DNA of 64,000 bases from Monomorium pharaonis (taxonomy: Eukaryota; Arthropoda; Insecta; Hymenoptera; Formicidae). The stretch is taken from assembly GCF_013373865.1 (NCBI RefSeq), contig NC_050468.1:26864774-26928773 (forward strand), written 5' to 3'. How positions within the stretch are numbered: the stretch's first letter is position 1; each line of letters begins with the position of its first letter. The position numbers were made by a program, and so were the translations under genes. The notes under the pieces are model-generated. The model did no database searches. It saw only the letters and a list, made by a program, of their open reading frames with translations, and had not been told where the DNA came from. Shown one piece after another: positions 1-9,910 of this stretch.

Positions 1-387
1 TAATACGGGAGCACTACGAATTAGAGCGTCCATTCGGCACCACATCTCGTGACCGCCTAATAATATTAATAAAACATATTTACCTAACTAATGTTAATGA
101 AACGTATTTCTGTAAAATAAGCCTTGAATTGGTAACGCAAAATTATTTTTAAAAAATCAATCAACAAAATTGCACATTTAGTTTACTCAAGATTGTCCAT
201 TATGTTAATCTCAAGTAAACAAATAAACGAATTTGATAATCAATTCTTTAAATTGGAAACTTAACGCATACATTTTCATTCATCGATGTATTGTCCGATT
301 CTAGTCTCAAAATTATAAAATATGTAAAACTTAGGATGTTATTTGTAAATAAAATGCCTTACCTATAATAACAAATTTCTTAATATT
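1..387. other. AT-rich non-coding stretch
   Basis: Low-complexity AT-rich sequence with no supported exon, RNA gene or repeat. It leads into the 388-630 open frame, where base composition turns sharply more GC-rich. Confidence 0.5.
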
Positions 388-630
388 ATGAGAGAACATA
401 ATACCACCTTCTCCTCCATATATGTACTTAAAAAGTTGCAAATTATTCGTCTAAAGGTTAAAGAGCGAGGGCGATTTGTCAAATTAGCACGGCAAATTGA
501 TGAGAGGCGCGTGAGAGAAGCGGCGAAGGGGGAAAATAAGACGAAATACTTTGTCGCGTCGATCGTGACGCTGATTATCGTTTTAATCGTGCGAATCTAT
601 TCCACATCCACGACCACTTCGTGTCGTTAG
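388..630 (+). CDS. Possible 80-residue tail-anchored microprotein (unrecognised)
   Basis: This frame begins at a real ATG with A at -3 and ends at TAG. The first 50 residues are basic and charged, including an ERRVREAAKGENKTK stretch. They are followed by one hydrophobic segment, YFVASIVTLIIVLIVRIY (about residues 53-70), and a short Ser/Thr-rich tail, STSTTTSCR. That layout, with a charged cytosolic part, one helix near the C-terminus and a tiny tail, resembles tail-anchored membrane proteins. I recognise no family. No promoter or polyadenylation signal was established. A frame of this length can arise by chance in 64 kb, so the call depends on the orderly domain layout only. It could also be an exon fragment or spurious. 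Confidence 0.2.
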   Translation: MREHNTTFSSIYVLKKLQIIRLKVKERGRFVKLARQIDERRVREAAKGENKTKYFVASIVTLIIVLIVRIYSTSTTTSCR

Positions 631-1060
631 CCTACGTGCGATCGCGTAACCCGATAACGCAACGCCAACATAGTTACCTTCGGAAAGCACGGTCTGCACG
701 CGAGGCATCCTCCGTCATCCTCTCTCATGTCCGCGAATTCGCTGTCTGCGAGAGTCGGCCCCCGGTTATTACCATAACGTTACACTCATTTCTGTTACTT
801 ATTGTCGCAAATGTGTCTCGTCGTATAAATTCGCGAAACATGGTTATTACAGTAATAGTGGCTGCGTGCACGCACACGCATTACGTGACGATGCGGCGGG
901 CGGATATACGTCGCCGATTTTGCGGGATGTGTTCCTTCATCTTGCGATCTCGAGATCCTCCTCCTCCTTCTCCCCCCTATCTCCCTCTCCCCCTTCTTCT
1001 TCCTTTGTTACGGAGGACAGATGGGCTCCCATATGTCTCTTCCGTAATTGAAGGAAATAG
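631..1060. other. CpG-rich block with pyrimidine tract
   Basis: GC-rich sequence with many CpGs ends in a pyrimidine-rich run at about 950-1015 (CCTCC/TCTCCC units). No exon is supported. The open frames here follow base composition. Confidence 0.4.
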
Positions 1061-1505
1061 ATTTGTTTGCTTTTAATTTACGCTTAAGGTATATATGTTA
1101 TATTTTCTGTTCTAGAAAGGCTAGATTTATCTCCGCTCCGGTCAACATAGTTGATTTTCATCTGCGTCTATATATGAAATCCTGCGTACCGGATTAGATA
1201 ATAAAGATAATGTTCTAGAGTAGAAAGCGGGTAATCGTTGACATTGTTCACGATTACCTGGCCATTTTGACTAATACGTCCGAGTTGCTGAATCAGATTG
1301 AAAGGGGATGCTCTAGAATCGAGTCAAATTTTATGGGCCGGGCAATCCTCTCTTTGGCCGCTTTACGAATTTCCGCATGTCTCTCTTCAGATTTGTTGAA
1401 TAACGTTGAATAACGTTGATCTAACTTTTAGAGTAGATACCTCTAAATATTATCTTTAGCTAAAATATTTTATTTCCGCCGTTCGGAAATGTATGCACCG
1501 AAAAA

Positions 1506-1561
1506 AGTCTCGTTGAATCTGATTGAATCTGCCAGATATCCAACATTAATTCAACAAGACT
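1506..1561. repeat. Short inverted repeat (13-bp arms)
   Basis: AGTCTCGTTGAAT (1506-1518) is mirrored by ATTCAACAAGACT (1549-1561) with one mismatch and a 30-base loop. Inside it, TTGAATCTGA is repeated twice. A similar pair of GTTGAATAAC copies lies at about 1398-1420. It could be a small transposon remnant or a hairpin. No mature-RNA signature is visible. Confidence 0.5.
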
Positions 1562-1849
1562 CCTCTTTTCAACGTGTGTCGTCGCTACGCAAAACTTAGC
1601 ATCCAATCGAGACTTTCAGATGTCAGAGACCAATCGTTTCTATTTCAATAAATTTTTTTTTTATTTACTTCGACAGCGGCAATTAATTCATAATTCATTC
1701 GATTTCACTCGAGCAATTTATAGTTTGGCTCTCTCCGTAGGCTCATTAAGTTCAATTATCCTCCTTCCCCCCTCCGTAAATCCTGCAGATTCGAAAATAA
1801 TGCGTTCCGCATTTCCGCGAATAAACTTCGAGCAATTCGTTCGATTCTC

Positions 1850-2330
1850 TCGTACCTGGCGCGGCCTCGGAGGCCGAGGAATTCGTCCGAATGCAAAATT
1901 TGGAGTTTCGCCATCGGGCGCGGTGCATATACGGTCCCTCCGGTGATCCGATTCTCGGCGTTGGCCGATGCCAACGTTCTCTTTTCCGCATTGTCACACG
2001 AGACACGGCTTTGCGCAATTTTGAAATACTTTCCTTAGCAACGGGCGACAGCATAAACGCGCGCGCGCGTACACACATTGCGTATACACACTCGCGCGAC
2101 ACGCACACGCGCATACAACGGGCTTATTATGTGCGCGAATAAAGAAAGTGCCCGTTCGCGTTGACTCGCTCGGAAATCCGAAACCGATATTATATGCACG
2201 GGAAGCGCGCGACGGATGATTTCGCAATCTCGGGGAGAGGGAGAGAAACGTCTCGCCGCCTCCTGTCAGGTAATTCAGCGACTGCAGGAATTGTAAAATC
2301 GAAACGCGATACGACGCAACCGCCGGGAAG
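1850..2330. other. CpG-rich block with alternating purine-pyrimidine run
   Basis: GC-rich island. Positions 2058-2116 are a near-continuous CG/CA alternating stretch (CGCGCGCGCG then CACAC and GCGCGACACGCACACGCGCA), a sequence type prone to Z-DNA. No coding exon is supported on either strand. Confidence 0.45.
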
Positions 2331-3775
2331 ATGATTCGCGTTCCTGAATAAGCACGCCGGAGAGAAATTTGATATAATTATATATAACTATCGTAAAAGC
2401 GCGCAAGGATGAAAGTGAAACAGCACGCTGGGAATAAGTATGATAAAATATGTGCTCGTATATGTTGCTAAAGGAAAACATAGAAAGGTATGACGAGTCA
2501 CGGCGGAAATGGGACAAATTTGCAAGACAAAATTTAGAAATGTTACTTTTTTTTTCTTCATTTCTTTTCAGTTTCTTTTCAAACAGTTTTAGAAGTTTTA
2601 TTTCAAAAATAAAATAAGCGGCACTATCTGCGTACCACTTTATAATAATTTTAAAGATTTTAAATCGCGCAATAACAATAACATCATTTTTGTACAATAA
2701 ATATTGAATTTGGTCTCGGTCTGCTCAATAAAACTGTCGAAATCATAAAAAAATATTTTTTCCCAGTTGTGGAAATAAACCGTGTTTCCTTATAATATTT
2801 GTCGATTTATCATCGCGCTTTAAATTGTACCGAATTAAAAATTTATTTTAAAATTATGCGTGAATTTTTTTAAACCGTATTATAAGCGTTTCTCCTGCAT
2901 ACGGCGCATACATGCGTTCAGAGATTTATTATTCAGGAAGATCGTGTGTGCGCGCGCGCGCTCGGAAACCAGAAACCGATGCATCAGAAAGTAGGCACGC
3001 GCGTGAATGTGACGTGCGTGTGTCGATGCACGAGATCGCGCTCTCATCGATTTTTTTTTTTTTTTTTACATCGCCCGGCTTCGCATAAGCAAATTCCACC
3101 GAAGACCGCGACTTCCGGACCTTCGGAGCATCCCGAAGCCGAAAGACGAGGCGGCGAAGCCGCAGATTGCGCAAGCTCCACGTCATTTGATCTGTACGTC
3201 ATGAGATGTATGCGTATAGAGCGAAACAACACGCGCGCAAGTGTCACGTCGACTGATCTCCATACACCACGGATACAGTGTCGCTGGCAACAGGAAACCC
3301 GCCGTGATCTTTCAATGTCAAAAATCTTTCAGGAAGTATAATTGGAGCTGAACATGATGACTGAAATACAGTATAGATATGACGGCATTTAACACGTAGG
3401 ATATCGTATATTTGTGTTGATGTAGGTCGGGAAGAGGCACATTATATTATATCTAGCTAACCTACCTAGCAATTTAGCAATTCATATCAAACCAACTTGT
3501 GCGTAATAATATTATAAATTTATATATAGCATACGTGATAACATTCATAAAAATTAAAATATTAAATAAAATGAATGAGGCAATATGGCAAAATTCAGGA
3601 AATAACATGAGGATTGCAATACTAATAATAATAATAGAAATATCTCCCTTTTCGCCTCGTAATTATTTATAATACAACGTCACAATAAAAAAAAAGAGTT
3701 ATCTCGGCGACTGCAGCGTAGTGCGCATATCAAGCCCATGAGATTACCATCGATCGTCGACATCAAATTTCCGAT
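2331..3775. other. Non-coding stretch with one CpG-rich core
   Basis: AT-rich flanks surround a GC-rich core at 2930-3330 that contains a GCGCGCGCGC run (2949-2960) and a 15-T run near 3053. From 3340 to 3775 the sequence is plain and AT-rich. No exon signals beyond chance were seen. Confidence 0.4.
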
Positions 3776-3829
3776 ATGCACGTCCATACCAATCTGTCGC
3801 GTAATGCGTGTCACATGTCACTCGTGGAA

Positions 3830-3905
3830 AGCAACGGTGCCAGAAGGCTTGACGTATCGACACTTTGTTATGCGCGGAGCGTCATTTCCTTCTTGAGCTA
3901 CGAGC
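3830..3905 (+). repeat. Triplicated motif, copy A
   Basis: It contains TTGTTATGCGCGGAGCGTCA followed by TTTCCTTCTTGAGC (core 3865-3895), preceded by CAGAAGGCT and TATCGACA. Two diverged copies follow at 4465-4570 and 5185-5240 in the same orientation. In one reading frame the cores translate as CYARSVISFL (A), CYAPGVISFF (B) and CYAQCVTSFF (C). Substitutions are not concentrated at third positions, so an ancestral protein is not demonstrated. The copies could be a tandemly duplicated regulatory segment, duplicated 5' exons or remnants of a repeat family. Confidence 0.5.
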
Positions 3906-4464
3906 CTCTTCTTCGGAAGAGACGCGCGGAAACGGGGACGGGGCACCGTCTCTTGTACCTCGTCATCTCATCCGTTTCCGTGGAGAAATGCATGTCTTAA
4001 AAGGTACATTACAATTTTATGAAAGATTCGCTTAGATTTTCGGGGGGAAGGGGGGAGGGGAGGTGGTTTTTATGGAAAGTTTTGTTACAAGATTTTTCTC
4101 TTCTCTTATATAAATTCTATTTTACTTTTTCTTTGTCAAACAAAAGTAAAAAGGCGAAACAAAACTATACCTTTAAAGCGAGTCTAATAATCTCATTTAA
4201 ACTATTTTTTTTTTTCTTATCATACGTACACAGAATAGCTACAATGTGCAAATTTTATTATAAATTATCGGTTTTAATTATACTACGTATAAGCGTAGCG
4301 TGCCTGACCACATGCAAGGAGATTTGTCTTTTCTACTAACCTATCTCCGATTAGATAAATCGTAACGTTAACAGATTACTTTTCGAAAGAACGGACTTTT
4401 TAATTGACGCAACCGGTGAAAGAGACATCGATAACATTGCGCGATCGGTCATTGCGTAATACTT

Positions 4465-4570
4465 GCAGAAGGCTAAGGGGAGAAAAGTTACAATGCCCCG
4501 GACGAGGTTGCATCGACAGATTGTTATGCGCCGGGCGTCATTTCCTTCTTCTGATTGTAAGCCTCGTCGA
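4465..4570 (+). repeat. Triplicated motif, copy B
   Basis: Core TTGTTATGCGCCGGGCGTCA then TTTCCTTCTTCTGA at 4521-4554. As in copy A it is preceded by CAGAAGGCT (about 4466) and CATCGACA. Copies A and B both continue into AAGCCTC or GAGCCTC and a GAAGAG tract, so homology extends past the core. The sequence then runs into a possible ATG plus splice donor at 4651-4663. Confidence 0.5.
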
Positions 4571-4650
4571 GAAGAGGAACGTCGTGGAAAGGAGCCGCAC
4601 GGAAGAACAACAATCGCAAACAACGTTCGGCGGATAAGAGTATTTAGACG

Positions 4651-4663
4651 ATGAATGGGAGAG
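4651..4663 (+). CDS. Possible start codon immediately before a donor (weak)
   Basis: ATG (4651, A at -3) is followed after 13 bases by GAGAG|GTAAGG, a good 5' splice site. If used, it would be a first exon with a long 5' untranslated part and only four codons plus one base of coding sequence. Nothing else supports a gene here, and such a combination occurs by chance. It matters mainly because it lies just downstream of repeat copy B. Confidence 0.12.
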
Positions 4664-5184
4664 GTAAGGTTTCGCGAAAAGTATTTCGAGTATGAATAGC
4701 GTTGCGTTTGTTACCTTTTGTTGTTTCATCTACATCTTCTAATCAGTCTCGATAGTCTAATAAGTTCTGACACATTCCGCTAATTTACGCGCAAGGTACC
4801 ACAAATAAAAGAATAGTCATACACAGAAAATGATGTCGCTCTTCTCTTCATAAACATTAAATGTTTAATGTTGTATAATATCAATTTAAATATTAAATAA
4901 TTTTAATTGTTTTTTTATTTAATTTTAAATGTGTTTTTAATATAGACCAGTTCTAACACAAATATACAAAATGTTCTTTAGTGATGAGATATCATTTTAT
5001 TTATTATTAATTTATATTCTCTTTAGTAATGATTAATTTACAATAAATTATAAAGTAATTCACAAATTAATTAAACATTGTCGAACAAAAAGTTCTCTGT
5101 AACTTTTGCCGACAAAGCCAACATGCCGCCACCCTGCAGTGTCAAATTGGCCGATTTTCTCCTAACATGTCACCAACACAAAGC

Positions 5185-5240
5185 CGACGTGTCCGCTTGT
5201 TATGCGCAATGTGTCACTTCCTTTTTCTCGACTTCTCTCG
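5185..5240 (+). repeat. Triplicated motif, copy C
   Basis: Core TTGTTATGCGCAATGTGTCA then CTTCCTTTTTCTCGAC at 5197-5232 is the most diverged copy. It keeps GACGTGTCCGC upstream, comparable to GACGTATCGAC in copy A. Spacing between the three cores is about 656 and 676 bases, which suggests an old tandem duplication. Confidence 0.45.
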
Positions 5241-5560
5241 ACGGAGATCGAAAAGACTGAGGAAGAGGAAACGGAGAGGCGAAACAAGACGCGAGAGGAG
5301 CCGGACCGCCGCCGGGCGGACCCAGCAGCAGGAAGTGGTACAAAATTATGAAGCGGTCAAACGGCACGTGTTGGATGTCGCGCAGTGCCGTTGGCCGACC
5401 CCGTCGATCTCGAACTTTCGGGCAAACGAGGCCCGAAAGAGACGATCCGTCAAGAGATGAGGAGAGGTCAAGCGCGACAGTAAAAAAAGGGCGCGACACT
5501 TATCGCGCACGTGCGACTCCGCGCACCTTCCTTTATCCCCCTTCGAGCGCGTTGTATTTC
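5241..5560. other. CpG-rich, purine-rich block
   Basis: GA- and GC-rich sequence follows repeat copy C. All frames are short or biased by composition, and no exon is supported. Confidence 0.35.
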
Positions 5561-6740
5561 CTGTTTTTACTCCTTATCCAACCGGTTCGTCATCATAGTA
5601 GAATCCTAGGATTTTCTCCCGGAAATGGTTTATCTACGACGAAACAGCTACTCACTCGGTAGCCGACAGTATCTCCGGATTTGAGATGAAATTTCACATC
5701 GTGGAGAATGTGTGTTGTTCCACAGAATGCGCTCAGATGCATGAACCGTGTTAAAGTCTTCTTCCGAATTCTCGATTTTTCAATTTTCTTCTTTATTTGT
5801 GAGTTTAATTCTTTTTCCTAGTACATTACACGTATATGTTTTGTCAATTGTTATTTTTTTTTTAATTTTATTAATTAAATTTAATTAAATTTTATTATGT
5901 AATAATTCAAATTATATAAAAAAGTTTTGTAACATTTATACATATTTACCATTTTACATTACGTATATGTTTATATTTTTACTTATTTTCAATACTGCTT
6001 TAATAAAATATTTTAAGATCTTTAATAAAAAAAAAAATGTGACGCAGAATGAAGATACATGGATTGTAACAGCAAAGTTTACTATTAAACATTTATATTC
6101 TGCAATGAGGAAGAACGTCCTTCTTCGATAAATCGTGAGCTTATTATTATTCAATATGATAAGAACTATCTTTATATCACCCAGATAACCCAAGCCAAAA
6201 TAAGGTACGTGGTTTTAAAAGTATACCGCATCCTGCTTTAGTTATCATCCTTCCTTTAATAAATTTTTACTTTTTTAATTAAAAAATAAAACTCCAATAA
6301 CATAACAAAATAAATTCAATTAAATTTAATTTTAAGGAAAGACATCAAGCTTCTAATAATTAAACATTCTCTCATTATGTTAAGTGATACTCCTTATTAG
6401 TCATCTAAATTGACTAATTTTTTAATATGTATAAGAAGAATTCCATGGTAGCGAGATTCGAAAAAGGTCGATAACAGCTTTCATATAAAGAATGTTTGTA
6501 GTTCCCAGTGTACACACAACAAAGGTTATTAACAATTCACGAATACTTTTATCGCCTTTCGAGGGAAAGAACGGCAGGGAGACATCGCACGGAGAGCGGA
6601 AGCTCAAGTCCGAGCTAATAGAATTTACGGCGTTTAATTACGGAATTACGTAATATATTCTCGCCTGTACTCTCGCTGGCGTCCCGCGCGAAGCGAACCG
6701 CCTCTGTGTTCGGCGGCTTCGTTAGTTTCTTAAAACTCGT
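5561..6740. other. AT-rich non-coding stretch
   Basis: Mostly AT-rich with short TTTAATTAAATTT palindromic runs at 5865-5895 and 6300-6335. A slightly GC-richer patch starts near 6540. No supported gene. Confidence 0.4.
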
Positions 6741-6746
6741 CCGTAC

Positions 6747-6852
6747 ATGATACGACCTTTGAAAGGCATAACGAGACCGGCTAATTTGCCCATGGCGAGC
6801 CGTGTCGTGCCCGCGATAGCGTACAGCACGTTTCTTTTTCATGCGTGTTTGC
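6747..6852 (+). CDS. Weak candidate first coding exon
   Basis: An ATG at 6747 opens MIRPLKGITRPANLP, followed in frame by a second ATG at 6792 in CCCATGG context. The second would give MASRVVPAIAYSTFLFHACL, a mildly hydrophobic N-terminus. The frame meets GC|GTAAGTATT at 6852/6853, which matches the intron side of a donor well but has C at -1. The frame continues open past the donor, so closure does not help. The basic first part resembles a mitochondrial presequence only loosely. No family is recognised. Confidence 0.13.
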
Positions 6853-7049
6853 GTAAGTATTATCGCGAGTATCGGCGTGTGTACGTGAGTGTCGCAATTG
6901 TACGCTTTATCGTGCAAGATACCCGTTCCCTCCGAGTCCAACGTCAAATCTTTCAGCGTGGGATAATTGCTCGCATACTAATTACCGTACAAATGCATAC
7001 ACGTAAGAATGATATTGATTTCGACGCCTTTCACATCGATATAAAAATT

Positions 7050-9220
7050 ATGTCGGATTGATGCGAAATATAATAAAATATTATTAAAATTATATTTATC
7101 ATTAAGTAGAATTAAAAATAAAGTTTTAATAAAATCGAAATAAAACACCATCATGGAGGCTGTAGTGTACACCAGTGTTCTTTCCTCTAAAGAGAAAGTT
7201 TTTGAGCTTTAAAAAAAAACTTTCTCTAATATTTAATATATAAATCTTAATAAAAAACTCACAAATAAAATATATAATGTATAATATATTTCATATTTAT
7301 ATTTATATAACATAGATGTATAATACTTAAAAAGCCGTTTAAAGTTTTTAAAAATAAAGAAATTTAATATTATTAAAATTTAGCACTAAGGTGCAGGTGG
7401 CATTTGTAGAATTGCCAGCAGTAAAGAAATATTAAAATTTATTATTTGCATTCTATTTTTTTGTAATACAAGAAACGATTTAAAAGTAATTATTCACATT
7501 GCTTCGTAAATTTTAGAAATATGCACTAATTGTTGCAGCTTGATGTAACATATAGAAAAGGAGAAGCATTTTTTTTAGCTGGACTATAATTGCAGCTGCA
7601 GGCAATTAATCGGAAAGCCAGCGATATAAAGCATTATGCCGGACATTACGCGTATATGTGGGAATCAAAGAGTGAGGCGTTGCCTTTCAATGCGCGTATA
7701 ATTACGAGCCTAGCCAGCAGTGAGAATCTATGTAAAATGCGTTACAGAGGCGAGAGTGAAATGAGCGGCCACAGAGATAAATCAGTGGCTCGTTTTCTTT
7801 TCCTTGCCGGAAGAGAAGTCATATTCTAAAAAGCACAGATACCTGCTCGCAATCACCGCGCTAACTTTGATTCGCTTGTAAATAGATACATCCGAATGAA
7901 AATGAATCGCTTCCTTCGTTGATACAGGAAGAAAATTAGTTCTATAAATTTAAATTGCTATCCTAACGTTCGTGGAATTAAAACGGAAGCGGTTCTTGTA
8001 AATTTAAAAATGTAGCGTATCATAATGAAACTACAATACATGTATATCTGTGACGTAACGTTAAAAAAAAATTATAGCTTATATCTTCTTATAAATTTTT
8101 TGAGCGAAAAAGCCTATAAGAGTCATTTATTGTATGCCCTACGATTTCTAACACATACCTTAACAGAATCATCACGAGTGAATCTAATTTAATTGCACAT
8201 TTACTTCTTATAAAATTTTTAAGCGGTTGTGCTACAAAGATTTTATCTACATATAGATAATTTCAATGAGATGTGCGTGTAGGTACCATTAATTAAATGT
8301 ACTAGATGTTGCTGAAATTTTATGTTGAAACATTATTATCCTTGATGATACGCAATAACGAGTAAAGGAAAAAAAAAAAAAATAACGCTGGCTCGTGCCA
8401 TCTTTCACTCGATCATTTCGGACTTCATCATCGTCTTATCGGTCAATCGCGAAGCGTGCCTTCGTTACCCGACGAATTCAAGTCGTAAATAAAAGCGCTT
8501 CCTCATCACTCGAGACTTTCCTAGTTCCTCTCCGATGAGCCACCCTGCGTGATGCTCTTACGTATGCCCGCCTCTACGTGTGTACCAATCCGCGTGCACC
8601 GACACGCTTTTGCTACCTACGAGCACACACGCTCGCATACGTATAATCAGGCGCGGATTAAATCGGTACCAAAGAAAGAGCGAAAGTCATAGTCCGTCGA
8701 TATGAATTCTGATGTGGGTTAGTAATTTGAAACGGAGGCGCGCAATCGTAGAGAGAATATTAAAAGGAAACAGCGCATTTGAGCGCTTTTAATTTTATCG
8801 TTCTAAATCGCGAAGCAAAGGTGTAAATGTATGTAAATATTATTCGAGTTTAACGACAGTGACTATGGCATTTGCAAGAAAATAAAATGGCTTCAGCAAA
8901 AATAATCAAAGATGATAGTCCACCAAGCTTTACAATTTCATTTAAATAGTTATTTAATTTAAATATTTGAGTATAACATTTCATAATATTTAACTGTTCG
9001 ATAATTGTCTAACCGATTGTTACAATTGATTACTATTAATATAATTACGGAAGATAATTGATAAAAATATTACTAAATATTTTATATTAAACAGTTGATT
9101 AAAATTATTTCTTCAAGGCTTTATTATTATCGTCGAACCTCTTTTTTTTTAAGCGTAATATTAGAGTGCAAGAATTCAAAATATTCCTATTAAGCACCCA
9201 ATTATTATAATACGTTTGCT
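7050..9220. other. Mostly AT-rich non-coding stretch
   Basis: Simple AT-rich DNA with a GC-balanced patch at 7590-7830 that holds a non-ATG frame, and another at 8400-8700. A 13-A run lies near 8370. No exon could be supported on either strand. Confidence 0.35.
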
Positions 9221-9910
9221 TTTAATTCGTTGCAATTTCCGGTTCTTTGTTCCGAGTCTGTAGACGCCTGTGCGCAGGTACGCGTGCGCTACGTCGCGAG
9301 GGTATCAAGAAGCATCTCTCGGCTTTCTCGGGGTATGCGCCAAAAGCGCGCATATCGTAACGAATCGTCACTCGACATCGAAAGTGACCACATAGATGAA
9401 GAACGCATTAAATGCAGGATGTCCTGGCAATAAAACACTTTTTCGTACGTACGTAATTAACAATGGATGTTTTCTCACTGGAGATTTCACCAATTTACAA
9501 ATTATCAAGATCATCGAGTTAAAAATTATTACAAAATTCATTTGTCAGTCGATCGGGGATATATACCTCCCCCCCCCTTTTTTTTTAATAACGGACTGTC
9601 GAGATTACTGACGGATCTTTCGTGTCAAATTGATGATATACTATTTTGGCGAGGCAGAAATTGTAGATTTCTGTCTCTCTCCTGATCTTTGTGTCCGCTC
9701 TACGAGTACGCTTGCCCGAGCGAGCGCGAACGCACGAGTATGCGCGAGTGTATACGAGTATCTCGGCTGGCTGGTCGCCGGTTTCTCCCGCGCTAATTAG
9801 CAAAAGTTTGCTGTGCAATAAACGCGTCTAGCTTTACGTAACCTGGCTGGACACTCGCGCGAATACGGACCGCACAATGCCGCTCATTAATGGTACGACC
9901 AATCTGTCCT
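9221..9910. other. Two small CpG-rich patches with a C9T9 tract
   Basis: GC-rich patches lie at 9235-9430 and 9680-9900. Between them a run of nine C is followed directly by nine T (9569-9586). CAG|GTACGC near 9276 resembles a donor, but the frame before it has no ATG. No gene is called. Confidence 0.35.

Noticed and set aside
3455..3480. CTAACCTACCTAGC, reminiscent of the insect telomere repeat TTAGG
   Set aside because: Only one or two imperfect units, so not telomeric.
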